Below are positions 1 through 8,323 of a stretch of DNA of 64,000 nucleotides, piece by piece (positions within the stretch are counted from its first letter, which is position 1; the number at the start of each line of letters is the position of its first letter). The notes under the pieces are model-generated. The model saw nothing but the letters and a program-made list of their open reading frames with translations. It was not told where the DNA came from and ran no database searches. The stretch lies in the NCBI RefSeq assembly GCF_030056795.1, contig NZ_JASHKQ010000011.1, forward strand, positions 62,001-126,000. The letters run 5' to 3'. The DNA is from Rhodococcus sp. IEGM 1381 (GTDB taxonomy: Bacteria; Actinomycetota; Actinomycetes; Mycobacteriales; Mycobacteriaceae). Both the position numbers and the translations under genes were made by a program.

Positions 1-76
1 TCGTGTGCGACAGGGCATTGTGCGCTATATGTCCGTTTGATGCCCAGGTCAGAGCATTGTCCGGGTTGCTCGTCAT
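1..76 (-). CDS. Partial unidentified protein (N-terminus only)
   Basis: An open frame starts with ATG at 76-74 on the minus strand and runs off the left edge without a stop (25 codons, beginning MTSNPDNALTWASNGHIA). I do not recognise the family. Its divergent placement from the PadR gene, with a palindrome between them, makes a real gene plausible and suggests it may share the regulator. No clear Shine-Dalgarno sequence is visible. The visible part is too short for a codon-bias test, so confidence is limited. Confidence 0.4.
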   Translation of the reverse strand, partial: MTSNPDNALTWASNGHIAHNALSHT

Positions 77-91
77 GGAACCATAGTCGTA

Positions 92-107
92 TATTCCAAC
101 TGGAATA
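92..107. promoter_or_regulatory. Palindromic operator candidate for the PadR regulator
   Basis: TATTCCA-AC-TGGAATA is a perfect inverted repeat with 7-base arms and a 2-base spacer. It lies 35 bp upstream of the PadR start, between that gene and the divergent partial gene at the left edge. PadR regulators commonly bind short AT-rich palindromes near their own promoter, so autoregulation is the natural inference. The symmetry is seen directly; the binding partner is inferred. Confidence 0.6.
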
Positions 108-142
108 ATTCGGTTGGTATATCCGGTGGGGGGTGAGGTTCG

Positions 143-748
143 ATGCGAGGGGACGCAACGAATCCGCTGGGGGTCTCGGTCCTCGCCCTGCTCTCGGAAG
201 GGCCGATGCATCCCTACGAGATGTATCAGCTCCTTCTCGAGCGCAAAGAGGACCGGATCGTCAAGATCCGCCCCGGATCGCTGTATCACGTGGTTGCTCG
301 ACTTCACGGGCAGGAGCTGATCGCCGAGGTCGGAACCGACCGCGGGGGCAACCGTCCCGAGCGCACGACCTACGAGATCACGCCCGCCGGCAGGCGGGTC
401 CTCGTCGACCGGCTGGCCGAGATTCTTCGTTCCCCGGTGCGCGAATATCCACAGTTCACCCTCGGCCTGTCCGAGATGCACAACCTACCGGCATCCGAGG
501 CGATCGCGTTGCTTCGTGCGCGTACCGAAAACCTGGCTCGAGAAATCGAGGAGCTTTCCGGATTCCAGCGCCTGGCGGGAGAACGCACGGTGTCCGAAAT
601 CTACTGGGCCGGAATCGATTACAACTACCACATGCTGGCCGCCGAAATGAAGTGGTTGACGAGCTACATCGATCGCGTCGACAGCGGCGAGCTCGAGTGG
701 CCGCATGCCATTTCCGCACAGCACACCACCCTGACCGATCGGCACTGA
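143..748 (+). CDS. PadR family transcriptional regulator
   Basis: A 201-residue protein with a PadR-type N-terminal winged helix (about residues 8-85; the stretch GPMHPYEMYQLL and the wing motif GSLYHVVARL are typical) and a C-terminal dimerisation helix region of the Vir/PadR type. Such proteins repress transporters or detoxification genes and release DNA when they bind a ligand. ATG 143 follows the purine-rich stretch ggggggtgagg. An MFS exporter gene begins 39 bp downstream on the same strand, a common PadR-exporter pairing, so control of that exporter is likely. The ligand cannot be deduced. Confidence 0.88.
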   Translation: MRGDATNPLGVSVLALLSEGPMHPYEMYQLLLERKEDRIVKIRPGSLYHVVARLHGQELIAEVGTDRGGNRPERTTYEITPAGRRVLVDRLAEILRSPVREYPQFTLGLSEMHNLPASEAIALLRARTENLAREIEELSGFQRLAGERTVSEIYWAGIDYNYHMLAAEMKWLTSYIDRVDSGELEWPHAISAQHTTLTDRH

Positions 749-787
749 CCACACGACCCCGACGCCTCGGGGGACCAGGAGAACGCA

Positions 788-2242
788 ATGAACGCCGTCG
801 AGACCGCCCCACTGCACAACGACATCAGACCGTGGCCCGCCCTGTGGGCGCTGTGCCTCGGGTTCTTCATGATTCTGGTGGACACCACCATCGTCGCCGT
901 CGCTCAGCCCGCGATTCTCGCCGGTCTGGACACGGACATCAACAACGTCATCTGGGTCACCAGCGCGTACCTCCTGGCCTATGCCGTTCCACTGCTGGTC
1001 ACGGGTCGGATGGGTGACAAGTTCGGCCCGAAGAATTTGTACATCGCCGGCCTCGTACTTTTCACCCTCGCGTCCGTGTGGTGTGGACTGTCGGGATCGA
1101 TCGAGATGCTCATCGCGGCGCGCGCGGTTCAGGGTATCGGCGCGGCGATGATCACCCCGCAAACGATGGCCGTGATCACTCGTGTGTTTCCGGCGGAGAA
1201 GCGCGGAACTGCGATGGGAGCCTGGGGCGCAGTCGCAGGCGTCGCGACGCTCGTCGGGCCGATTCTCGGCGGTGTGCTGGTCGACTCGCTCGGCTGGGAG
1301 TGGATCTTCTTCATCAACGTGCCGGTCGGAATTGTCGCAATTGCGTTGGCGCTGAAGTTCGTTCCGGTCTTGCCGACTCACGATCACAAGTTCGATCTAC
1401 TGGGCGTTGCGCTCAGTGCCGTCGGACTTTTCTGCATCGTCTTCGGCATTCAGGAAGGTCAGAAGTACGACTGGGGTACCGGCGTCTGGATCCTCATCGG
1501 GGTGGGGTTGCTCGTCTTTGCCGGGTTCGTCTATTGGCAGTCCGTGAACACCAGCGAGCCGCTGGTGCCGTTGGCACTGTTCCGCGACCGTAACTTCTCG
1601 TTGTCCAACATCGGTATCGCAGCCATGGGCTTCGCGATGTCCGGCATGATGCTGCCGATCATGTTCTACGCGCAGAGCGTCACCGGCCTCACCCCGACCC
1701 GCTCGGCCCTGCTGTTCGTACCGATGGCGCTGCTCACCGGAATCCTTGCGCCCAATGTCGGCAAACTCGTCGACAAGACGCATCCGCGGTACATCGCCGG
1801 TTCAGGGCTGTTCATTCTCGCGGCAGCGCTGCTGTGGTTCGCGTACGAAATGACGCCCACCACCGCAATCTGGAAGCTGCTGCTTCCGGTCGCGGCGATG
1901 GGCGTGGCGAATGCGTTGATCTGGTCGCCCTTGGCGGCCACGGCAACTCGCAATCTACCGATGAGTCAGGCGGGCGCGGGCTCGGGCATCTACAACACCA
2001 CTCGAATGATCGGCTCGGTGCTCGGTAGTGCCGGCATCGGCGCGCTCATCCAGTCTCGGCTGGCCGCCGAGCTGCCCACCGATGGATCTGCCTCGGGCGC
2101 AAACGAATTCGCCGGTCGGGTGCCAGAAATGCTGCGCGACGGCTTCACCACCGCCATGGCGCAGTCGCTGATTCTGCCCGCCGCCGTGCTGATGGTCGGC
2201 ATGATTGCGGTCTGCTTCTACGTCCGGCCTGCGTTCAAGTAA
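788..2242 (+). CDS. DHA2-type (14-TM) MFS drug/solute exporter
   Basis: A 484-residue, strongly hydrophobic protein of the EmrB/QacA (DHA2) family, which exports small molecules in exchange for protons. The first membrane segment carries the DTTIVAVAQPAI pattern, motif A is visible as GRMGDKFGPKNL after the second segment, and motif C-like glycines occur in GAVAGVATLVGPILGG. Hydrophobic segments fit about fourteen helices, and the length matches the family. The start ATG follows ggaccaggagaacgca, a good ribosome-binding context. It is probably co-transcribed with the PadR gene 39 bp upstream. The substrate is unknown; an antibiotic, dye or own metabolite are all possible. Confidence 0.88.
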   Translation: MNAVETAPLHNDIRPWPALWALCLGFFMILVDTTIVAVAQPAILAGLDTDINNVIWVTSAYLLAYAVPLLVTGRMGDKFGPKNLYIAGLVLFTLASVWCGLSGSIEMLIAARAVQGIGAAMITPQTMAVITRVFPAEKRGTAMGAWGAVAGVATLVGPILGGVLVDSLGWEWIFFINVPVGIVAIALALKFVPVLPTHDHKFDLLGVALSAVGLFCIVFGIQEGQKYDWGTGVWILIGVGLLVFAGFVYWQSVNTSEPLVPLALFRDRNFSLSNIGIAAMGFAMSGMMLPIMFYAQSVTGLTPTRSALLFVPMALLTGILAPNVGKLVDKTHPRYIAGSGLFILAAALLWFAYEMTPTTAIWKLLLPVAAMGVANALIWSPLAATATRNLPMSQAGAGSGIYNTTRMIGSVLGSAGIGALIQSRLAAELPTDGSASGANEFAGRVPEMLRDGFTTAMAQSLILPAAVLMVGMIAVCFYVRPAFK

Positions 2243-2244
2243 CC

Positions 2245-2333
2245 ATGTGCACGGAACTTCGTAGCCCACTACGAGGCCGGAGTGGAGCCTGCGGAACGAC
2301 CGCAGGCTCCGCGTGCACATGCGGCGAAGCCGC
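2245..2333. repeat. Composite palindromic intergenic repeat, copy A (probable bidirectional terminator)
   Basis: The element sits between convergent gene ends. Outer arms ATGTGCACG (2245-2253) and CGTGCACAT (2312-2320) enclose two hairpins: TCGTAG-CCCA-CTACGA (2259-2274) and GGAGCCTGCGG-AACGA-CCGCAGGCTCC (2284-2310). A third hairpin, GCGGC-GAA-GCCGC, follows at 2321-2333. Copy B at 18301-18387 has the same modules in inverted order. A terminator role is inferred from position and folding. Confidence 0.8.
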
Positions 2334-2334
2334 T

Positions 2335-3480
2335 CTACAGCCCCAGATCGCGGCCGATCAGTTCCTTCATGATTTCGTTCGATCCGGCCCAGATCTTGGT
2401 CACGCGAGCGTCTTTCCAGGCGCGGGCGGCGCGGTATTCGTTCATGAACCCGTAGCCGCCGTGTAGCTGGACGCAGTGGTCGAGGATTTCGTTCTGCACC
2501 TGCGAGCTCCACCACTTGGCCTTGGCTGCGTCGATGGCGGTGAGTTCACCGACCCCGTGGGCGGCGATGCAGTTGTCGATGTATGCCTGTGCGACATCGA
2601 GTTTCGTGACGAGCTCGGCGAGCAGGAATTTGTTCCACTGCAGCGAGCCGATCTGCTGGCCGAATGCCTTGCGGTCCTTGGCGTACTGCAGCGTCTCCTC
2701 GAGAATGGGGCGGACGTGTCCGAGGTTGGCCACCGAGCAGCTGATGCGTTCCTGGGGGAGCAGCTGCATCATGTGGATGAATCCGCCGTCGAATTCGCCG
2801 ATCATGTTCGAGCTCGGCACCCGAACGTTCTCGAAGAACAATTCGGCGGTGTCGGATTCGGGCTGGCCGACCTTGTCGAGTTTGCGGCCGCGAGAGAACC
2901 CTTCGGTGCCGTTCTCGACGGCGAAGAGCGTGATGCCCTTGGCCTTCTTCTCCGGCGTCGTGCGAGTCGCGACGATGACGAGATCGGCGGAGTTGCCGTT
3001 GGTGATGAAGGTCTTGGATCCGTTGATGATGAAGTCGTCGCCGTCCTTGACGGCGGTGGTCTTCAGCGCAGCCAGGTCCGACCCACCGGACGGCTCGGTC
3101 ATCGCGATCGCGGTGAGGATCTCGCCGCTGCAGAAGCCGGGCAGCCAGCGCTTCTTCTGCTCCTCGGTGGTGAGCTTGACGAGGTAGGGCGCGACGATGT
3201 CCACGTGAATACCGAAGCACGACGCCACCGCGGCACTCGAGCGGGCGAGTTCCTCGGCGAGGACGGCGTTGAACCGGTAGTCCTCGGCTCCGCTGCCGCC
3301 GTATTCCTCCGGTACTTCGAGGCCCAGGAAGCCGTTGCGTCCCGCTTCGAGCCAGATCTCGCGATCGATGTACCGCTGTTCGACGAGCTTCTCCTCGACA
3401 GGGGTGATGGTTCGGGTGACGAACTCCCGTACCGATGCGCGGAAGTCGTCGTGGTCGGACTCGAACAGGCTGCGCTTCAC
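2335..3480 (-). CDS. Acyl-CoA dehydrogenase (long-chain/isovaleryl-like)
   Basis: A 381-residue flavoprotein with the three acyl-CoA dehydrogenase domains: helical N-domain, beta middle domain with the FAD/substrate signature TAIAMTEPSGGSDLAALKTT, and helical C-domain ending in GSNEIMKELIGRDLGL. It oxidises an acyl-CoA to the 2-enoyl-CoA in the cytosol, passing electrons to ETF. The medium-chain-type glutamate position holds alanine (KIWAGSNE), while a glutamate sits in ILEETLQYAKDRKAFG as in long-chain and isovaleryl enzymes, so the latter is probably the catalytic base. GTG start at 3480, preceded by gagaggaac. It is divergent from an enoyl-CoA hydratase gene, the next enzyme type of beta-oxidation. 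The exact substrate is unknown. Confidence 0.9.
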   Translation of the reverse strand: MKRSLFESDHDDFRASVREFVTRTITPVEEKLVEQRYIDREIWLEAGRNGFLGLEVPEEYGGSGAEDYRFNAVLAEELARSSAAVASCFGIHVDIVAPYLVKLTTEEQKKRWLPGFCSGEILTAIAMTEPSGGSDLAALKTTAVKDGDDFIINGSKTFITNGNSADLVIVATRTTPEKKAKGITLFAVENGTEGFSRGRKLDKVGQPESDTAELFFENVRVPSSNMIGEFDGGFIHMMQLLPQERISCSVANLGHVRPILEETLQYAKDRKAFGQQIGSLQWNKFLLAELVTKLDVAQAYIDNCIAAHGVGELTAIDAAKAKWWSSQVQNEILDHCVQLHGGYGFMNEYRAARAWKDARVTKIWAGSNEIMKELIGRDLGL

Positions 3481-3567
3481 TTACTTGTTCCTCTCGGTAA
3501 CGGCTAGTGAAGCGAACAGTACTCGTTGGTAACAACGCCTTGGAAGACGTGTGGCACTATGCGAACC

Positions 3568-4359
3568 ATGGCTGACGCACCCACTTCGCTCGTTCGATCC
3601 ACCACAGATGCCGGCGCAGAGGTCGCCGTGCTCACCGTCGATCACGGTCCGCTCAACCTCTTCGATCAGGCGATGTTCGACGCGGTGGCCGCGAACGTCG
3701 CCGATCTCGTAGCCCGACCGCCGCGTGCGGTGCTGCTCCGCGCGGAGGGCAAGGTCAACTCGGCCGGCGTCGACGTGCACGTCTTTGAGGGCCTGTCCGC
3801 CGCGCAGGGTGCCGATCTGTGGCGTGGCCTGTTCGCCGATATCATTCATCCGCTCGAGGGGCTGCCGTGCCCGGTGATCTACGCCGCGCACGGGTTGACG
3901 CTCACCGCGGCGTTCGAGATTTCGTTGGCCTGCGACATCATTCTGGCCGGACCGAAGGCGAAGTTCGGTCTGGTCGAGACCGTCGTCGGTCTGACGCCAT
4001 CAATGGGCGGGCCGCAGCGTCTGGCCGAGCGAGCCGGTTCGGGTCGGGCTCGCGAGCTCGTCATGACCGGTGATCTGTACGACGCCCAGACGCTGAAAGA
4101 GTGGGGTGTGGTCAATCAGATTCACGACGACGTAAACGCCGCGGCGCTCGCGCTGACGCATCGACTGGCCGACGGCCCCACCGTCGCGCACGCGGCAACC
4201 AAACAGATTGTCGCAGCGTGGCGTTCCGGCGGCGTGGCCCACGCGGACGAGATCACCTCGGAGGTCTCGGGCGCTTTGTTCGAAACCGAGGATCTGCGCG
4301 GCGCGGTCGCGAGCTTCCTCGAGGTCGGCCCGGGTAAGGCGACGTACACAGGCAAGTAG
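3568..4359 (+). CDS. Enoyl-CoA hydratase/isomerase family protein
   Basis: About 263 residues from the ATG at 3568 (protein begins MADAPTSL). An in-frame ATG nine bases upstream is possible, but the homologous region begins after either one. It has the crotonase fold: an oxyanion-hole segment near KVNSAGVDVHVFEG, then AAHGLTLTAAFEISLACDII and GLVETVVGLTPSMGG. The family hydrates or isomerises enoyl-CoA thioesters. The usual glycine-rich HGxxxGGG loop is replaced by HGLTLTAAFE, and the acidic residue at the second catalytic position lies in GLVETVVGL, so the exact reaction may differ from canonical hydration. It is divergent from an acyl-CoA dehydrogenase and 10 bp upstream of the adenine deaminase gene. 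Confidence 0.85.
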   Translation: MADAPTSLVRSTTDAGAEVAVLTVDHGPLNLFDQAMFDAVAANVADLVARPPRAVLLRAEGKVNSAGVDVHVFEGLSAAQGADLWRGLFADIIHPLEGLPCPVIYAAHGLTLTAAFEISLACDIILAGPKAKFGLVETVVGLTPSMGGPQRLAERAGSGRARELVMTGDLYDAQTLKEWGVVNQIHDDVNAAALALTHRLADGPTVAHAATKQIVAAWRSGGVAHADEITSEVSGALFETEDLRGAVASFLEVGPGKATYTGK

Positions 4360-4369
4360 AATCGTATGA

Positions 4370-5311
4370 GTGAGTAACGATCAGCTGGCCGAACTGCACC
4401 TGCACATCGAAGGGTCACTCGAACCTCCGCTGATCTTCGATCTTGCCGAGCGCAACGCAATCGCGCTGCCGTACAACGACATAGACGAACTGCGCGCGAA
4501 GTACGAGTTCACCGACCTGCAGTCCTTCCTCGATCTGTACTACGCGAACATGGCCGTGTTGCAGACCGCCGAGGATTTCGCCGATCTGGCCCGGGCCTAC
4601 TTCCGCCGGACCGCGCAGGCCGGGGTGACGCACGCCGAGATCTTCTTCGACCCGCAGGCGCACACCGAGCGCGGCGTACCGCTCCAGGCCGTCGTCGAGG
4701 GATTGGCCGACGCCTGCGCGTCCAGTGAGCGCGAATTCGGCGTCACCAGTGGGCTGATCGCGTCGATCCTGCGCGACAAGCCGGTGCTGCACGCGAATCA
4801 ACTGCTCGACGACCTGTTGGCGATGCAGGCTCCGATCATCGGGCTCGGTCTCGATTCCGCCGAGGTGGGCTACCCGCCGTCGTTGTTCGTCGATGTGTTC
4901 GCCAAGGCGCGCGCCGAGGGTTTGCACGTGGTCGCCCACGCCGGTGAGGAAGGCCCGCCCGATTACATCTGGCAGGCACTGGATCTGCTGAAGGTCGAGC
5001 GCATCGATCACGGGGTACGGTGCTTGGAAGACGAGGCACTGGTGAATCGGCTTGTCGAGGAACAGATCCCACTCACCGTCTGCCCGCTGTCCAATGTTCG
5101 GCTCAAGGTGATCGACAACGTCGAGCAGCTGCCGTTGCGGCAGATGCTCGAGCGCGGCCTGTCGGTGTCGATCAATTCCGACGATCCCGCCTACTTCGGC
5201 GGCTACGTCGATGACAACTTCTCTGCTCTCGAAGTGGGAATGGGCCTCACCGTGGCGGAGCGAAAGCAGTTGGCCGAGAACTCGATTCGCGCGAGCTTCG
5301 TGACCGTCTAG
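4370..5311 (+). CDS. Adenine deaminase (adenosine-deaminase-like metalloenzyme)
   Basis: A 313-residue metal-dependent hydrolase of the amidohydrolase superfamily. Zinc ligands are visible as HLHIEG (His10, His12), the His of VAHAGEEGP, and SINSDDPAYFGGY with the tandem aspartates; HGVRCLED carries the catalytic histidine. The segments FLDLYYANMAVLQTAEDF and FFDPQAHTERG resemble the adenine-deaminase branch (yeast Aah1-like) more than true adenosine deaminase. The expected reaction is adenine to hypoxanthine plus ammonia, in purine salvage. It starts at GTG 4370; the nearby ATG at 4366 is out of frame and stops after three codons. The protein is somewhat shorter than the usual 330-340 residues. 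Adenosine as substrate cannot be excluded. Confidence 0.85.
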   Translation: MSNDQLAELHLHIEGSLEPPLIFDLAERNAIALPYNDIDELRAKYEFTDLQSFLDLYYANMAVLQTAEDFADLARAYFRRTAQAGVTHAEIFFDPQAHTERGVPLQAVVEGLADACASSEREFGVTSGLIASILRDKPVLHANQLLDDLLAMQAPIIGLGLDSAEVGYPPSLFVDVFAKARAEGLHVVAHAGEEGPPDYIWQALDLLKVERIDHGVRCLEDEALVNRLVEEQIPLTVCPLSNVRLKVIDNVEQLPLRQMLERGLSVSINSDDPAYFGGYVDDNFSALEVGMGLTVAERKQLAENSIRASFVTV

Positions 5312-5312
5312 A

Positions 5313-6800
5313 TCAGCTCGCCGTCACCGAGATTTTCGGGTAGCCGGTGGCCCCGTCGGGAACGGTGTCGGCGGTCTTGTTGGTCTGCAGCTCTCCGGCG
5401 GAGTTGGTGGCCCGGGCTCGAATCGAATGCTGGCCTGCAGGCAGGTCGAGCTCGACCGTCCATTGCCGCCAGGTGTCCTTGGAGTACTCCTCCGAGAGTG
5501 TGGCCGGCACCCAATTGCCCTCGTCCACTTGTACTTCGACGCCGTCGATACCGGTGTGTTGATCCCAGGCGACGCCCGCGATCACCGACTTTCCTGCCGG
5601 TACGGAGCTGCCCGATCGAGGGGTGTCGATGCGCGAGGCCGTCTTGATCGGTCCGAGAGCGCCCCAACCTCGATCGGTCCAATATGCCGTCACCTTGTCG
5701 AATCGGGTGATCTCGATGTCGGTGACCCACTTGGTCGCCGAAACATACCCGTAGAGCCCGGGGACGACGAGACGCGCCGGATAGCCGTGCTCGACGGGCA
5801 GCGGCGCACCGTTCATCCCCACAGCCAATAAGGCGTCGCGACCGTCGAGCAGAACCTCCAGGGGAGTGCCCGCGGTGAAGGCATCGCTGCTCGACGACAG
5901 AGCCATGTCGGCATCCGGCGAAATGCCTGCTTCTTCGAGAATGTCCTTCAGCGGGTAGCCGATCCACGTTGCATTGCCGACGAGGTCGCCGCCGACGATG
6001 TTCGACACGCAGGTCAGGGTGACCGTCTTCTCGACGGCCTGGCGCTGCGCCAGATCGGCGAACGTCAGCTCGATCTCGCGGTCGACCATGCCGTGGATCC
6101 GCAACGACCACGTATCCGACGCCACCCGCGGCACGACCAACGCGGTGTCGATGCGGTAGAAGTCGTCGTTCGGGGTGATGTACGAGGCGAGGCCGTCGAT
6201 CTGCAGGTCTGCCCCGGACGGTATCGGCGGTTGCGGTGTCGGGGTGGGAAGCATGAAGCCGAGTCGATCGGCGGTGACGGCGCGCGCCGAGGTGAGCATC
6301 CGTCCAGCCGTTCCGGCGACCACACCGAGTACTGCGGCACCGGCGGCGAGGGTCAGGAAGCTGCGACGGTTCATCCCTTCGGTCGCCGGGGTGGCGGCTC
6401 CGATGAGGGCGTGCAGCACGACGATGCCGACGATGACGCCGCCGATGGTCGGGACTGCGTAGAAGGCCGTTGTGTCGGGTCGAGTCATGGCTGCGAGTAC
6501 GCCGAGCACGCCCAGTGCTGCGAATACCACAGCGCCGATCGGCTTGCGGACGACGCCTGCCGCGGCAGCAATAGCGGCGATCACCACGGCCATACCGATG
6601 AACAGGGCGAGCTTGTCGGAAGTGCCGAACGTGTCGATGGCCCATTCACGGACCGGGGCCGGACTGTTGTCGACGGCCGAGGACCCGACGGCGGTCAATG
6701 GTGACGAGTTCGGTCCGATGGGGACGGCAATCAATTCACCGACACCGAGGACGACTCCTGCGGCGATGATGCCGGACAGCGCGCGTTTTACTGTGCTCAC
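5313..6800 (-). CDS. Membrane-anchored sulfite-oxidase-fold molybdopterin oxidoreductase
   Basis: A 495-residue protein from the GTG at 6800 (start VSTVKRALSG; ggagcga upstream). The first about 135 residues contain four hydrophobic segments. An internal NRRSFLTLAAGAAVLG stretch (about 144-160) resembles a Tat-type segment, suggesting an extracytoplasmic catalytic domain. Residues about 195-400 form the molybdopterin-binding sulfite-oxidase fold; Cys264 in TLTCVSNIVGG is the expected molybdenum thiolate ligand. The C-terminal part (about 400-495) is the dimerisation domain with WDQHTGIDGVEVQVD. The physiological substrate is unknown; methionine-sulfoxide or sulfite chemistry are both possible. 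It lies 19 bp downstream of the lactone oxidase gene, likely in an operon, and its stop is one base from the adenine deaminase stop. Confidence 0.88.
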   Translation of the reverse strand: MSTVKRALSGIIAAGVVLGVGELIAVPIGPNSSPLTAVGSSAVDNSPAPVREWAIDTFGTSDKLALFIGMAVVIAAIAAAAGVVRKPIGAVVFAALGVLGVLAAMTRPDTTAFYAVPTIGGVIVGIVVLHALIGAATPATEGMNRRSFLTLAAGAAVLGVVAGTAGRMLTSARAVTADRLGFMLPTPTPQPPIPSGADLQIDGLASYITPNDDFYRIDTALVVPRVASDTWSLRIHGMVDREIELTFADLAQRQAVEKTVTLTCVSNIVGGDLVGNATWIGYPLKDILEEAGISPDADMALSSSSDAFTAGTPLEVLLDGRDALLAVGMNGAPLPVEHGYPARLVVPGLYGYVSATKWVTDIEITRFDKVTAYWTDRGWGALGPIKTASRIDTPRSGSSVPAGKSVIAGVAWDQHTGIDGVEVQVDEGNWVPATLSEEYSKDTWRQWTVELDLPAGQHSIRARATNSAGELQTNKTADTVPDGATGYPKISVTAS

Positions 6801-6819
6801 TCGCTCCAATGTAAGCGCA

Positions 6820-8133
6820 TCAGTGCAGCAGCCGCTCGAGGTAGTCGCTGCCGAATACCTTCGTCGGGTCCATCGAATCGCGGACGCGCAAAAAATTCTC
6901 GAAGTGTTCGTAGGTATCACGCAGTTCGGCGTCGCCGAGGGAGTGCAGTTTGCCCCAGTGCGGCCTGCCGCCGACGCTGCGGCAGATGGCCTCGACGGCG
7001 TCGAAGTATTCGCGGTGATCGCGGCGGTGGTATTGGTGCACAGCGATGTAGGTCGTCGGGCGTCCATAGGCCGTGGAGAGCCAGATGTCGTCGGCGGCGG
7101 CGAATCGCACTTCGACAGGGAACGCGATGGACATCGAAGACTGCTCGAGCCAGCGATCCACCTCGCGCAGCACCCAGCCGATCTCGGATGCCGGCACCGC
7201 ATATTCCATCTCGACGAATTTGACCGTCCGCGAGGATGCGAACACTCGGTACGAGCGATCGGTGTACTCGCGGGCCGACAGTGCCCGCGCCGAGACCGCG
7301 TTCAAGCGAGGAATCAGGGCCGGCACCCGCGTCACCACGCGGTTGAGCCCTTCGAAGACCGTGTTGGACAGTAACTCGTCGTCGAGGTACGAGCGCACCT
7401 TGCCCAGCGGCCGCAGCACGGCGTTTCCGGGCAGGCGGGTGTTGCGTTTGGTCAGCACACGGTCGGTGTGTGGAAACCAGTAGAACTCGAAGTGGTCGAC
7501 GGCAGCGACGGTGGCATCGAGCTCGGCGAGCGTTGCCGTCAGCGTCGACGGTTCCTCGACGGCCCGCAGGGCGAAAGCCGGAACGCAGTCGAGTGTGACT
7601 CGGGTGATGACGCCGAGCGCACCGAGACCGATGCGGGCCGCGTCGAACAGCTCCGCGTTCTCGTCGCGTGAGCACCGAACCAGCCGGCCGTCCGCGGTCA
7701 TCAGCTCCAGCGCATGCACCTGGGTGGCAATGCCGCCGAAGCGGGCCCCGGTTCCGTGGGTGCCCGTGGAGATGGCTCCGGCGACGGATTGTTCGTCGAT
7801 GTCGCCGAGGTTGGTCATGGCCAGGCCGAGGTCCCACAGCTGCGCGGTCAGCTCACGCAGCCGGGTGCCGGCGAGGACCGTCACCTGGGCGGAACCGTCG
7901 TCTTCGCGGACGACCGATTCGATCCCGCGCAACGAATCCAGGCTGATCTGAACGCCGTCGGTGACGGCGATCGGGGTGAAGGAATGTCCGGCACCCACGC
8001 ATCGCACCGGCCGAGACCCCTCGACGGCGCGCTGCAGAACGCTGCGCACTTCGTCCACCGATGCGGGCTCGGCACGATGCGCCGGATATGCATGCTGATT
8101 TTCCGCCCAGTTCTGCCACGACCGCTCGATCAT
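6820..8133 (-). CDS. FAD-linked sugar-1,4-lactone oxidase (D-arabinono/L-gulono type)
   Basis: A 437-residue protein with an N-terminal PCMH FAD-binding domain (VGAGHSFTPIAVTDG, then GAISTGTHGTG) and a C-terminal ALO domain ending in RPHWGKLHSL, the HWGK signature of aldonolactone oxidases. The histidine in VGAGHS corresponds to the flavin-contacting position. Relatives oxidise L-gulono- or D-arabinono-1,4-lactone to ascorbate or its analogue. As I recall, the M. tuberculosis relative is Rv1771, a lactone dehydrogenase found near an alanine-racemase-like gene (Rv1769), matching the arrangement here. ATG start at 8133. It is the first gene of a two-gene operon with the molybdoprotein. Confidence 0.88.
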   Translation of the reverse strand: MIERSWQNWAENQHAYPAHRAEPASVDEVRSVLQRAVEGSRPVRCVGAGHSFTPIAVTDGVQISLDSLRGIESVVREDDGSAQVTVLAGTRLRELTAQLWDLGLAMTNLGDIDEQSVAGAISTGTHGTGARFGGIATQVHALELMTADGRLVRCSRDENAELFDAARIGLGALGVITRVTLDCVPAFALRAVEEPSTLTATLAELDATVAAVDHFEFYWFPHTDRVLTKRNTRLPGNAVLRPLGKVRSYLDDELLSNTVFEGLNRVVTRVPALIPRLNAVSARALSAREYTDRSYRVFASSRTVKFVEMEYAVPASEIGWVLREVDRWLEQSSMSIAFPVEVRFAAADDIWLSTAYGRPTTYIAVHQYHRRDHREYFDAVEAICRSVGGRPHWGKLHSLGDAELRDTYEHFENFLRVRDSMDPTKVFGSDYLERLLH

Positions 8134-8152
8134 CGAATCACTATCTCACTCC

Positions 8153-8274
8153 CGAAACCGCGGGGTCGTCCCTGAAACCGCAGGGTCGTTCCGCAGGCTC
8201 CACTCCTGAAACCGCAGGGTCGTTCCGCAGGCTCCACTCCCGAAACCGCAGGGTCGTTCCGCAGGCTCCACTCC
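8153..8274. repeat. Tandem 34-bp direct repeat (about 3.5 copies), repeat D
   Basis: Three full 34-base units begin at 8173, 8207 and 8241, each reading yGAAACCGCAGGGTCGTTC followed by CGCAGGCTCCACTCC. A degenerate partial unit lies at 8153-8171. The core GTCGTTCCGCAGGCTCC is shared with palindromic copy B, and its complement with copy A. The array fills most of the spacer between divergent genes starting at 8133 and 8324, so it must overlap one or both promoters. Confidence 0.85.
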
Positions 8275-8323
8275 CGTGGGTCAATACGAGGCACAGACTT
8301 CGGCAGCGCCCTAGTATCGGGTC

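Noticed and set aside
6801..7202. In-frame upstream extension of the molybdoprotein.
   Set aside because: It lies within the lactone oxidase gene in another frame and is Ser/Thr/Arg-rich; the GTG at 6800 has a ribosome-binding site and starts a membrane segment.
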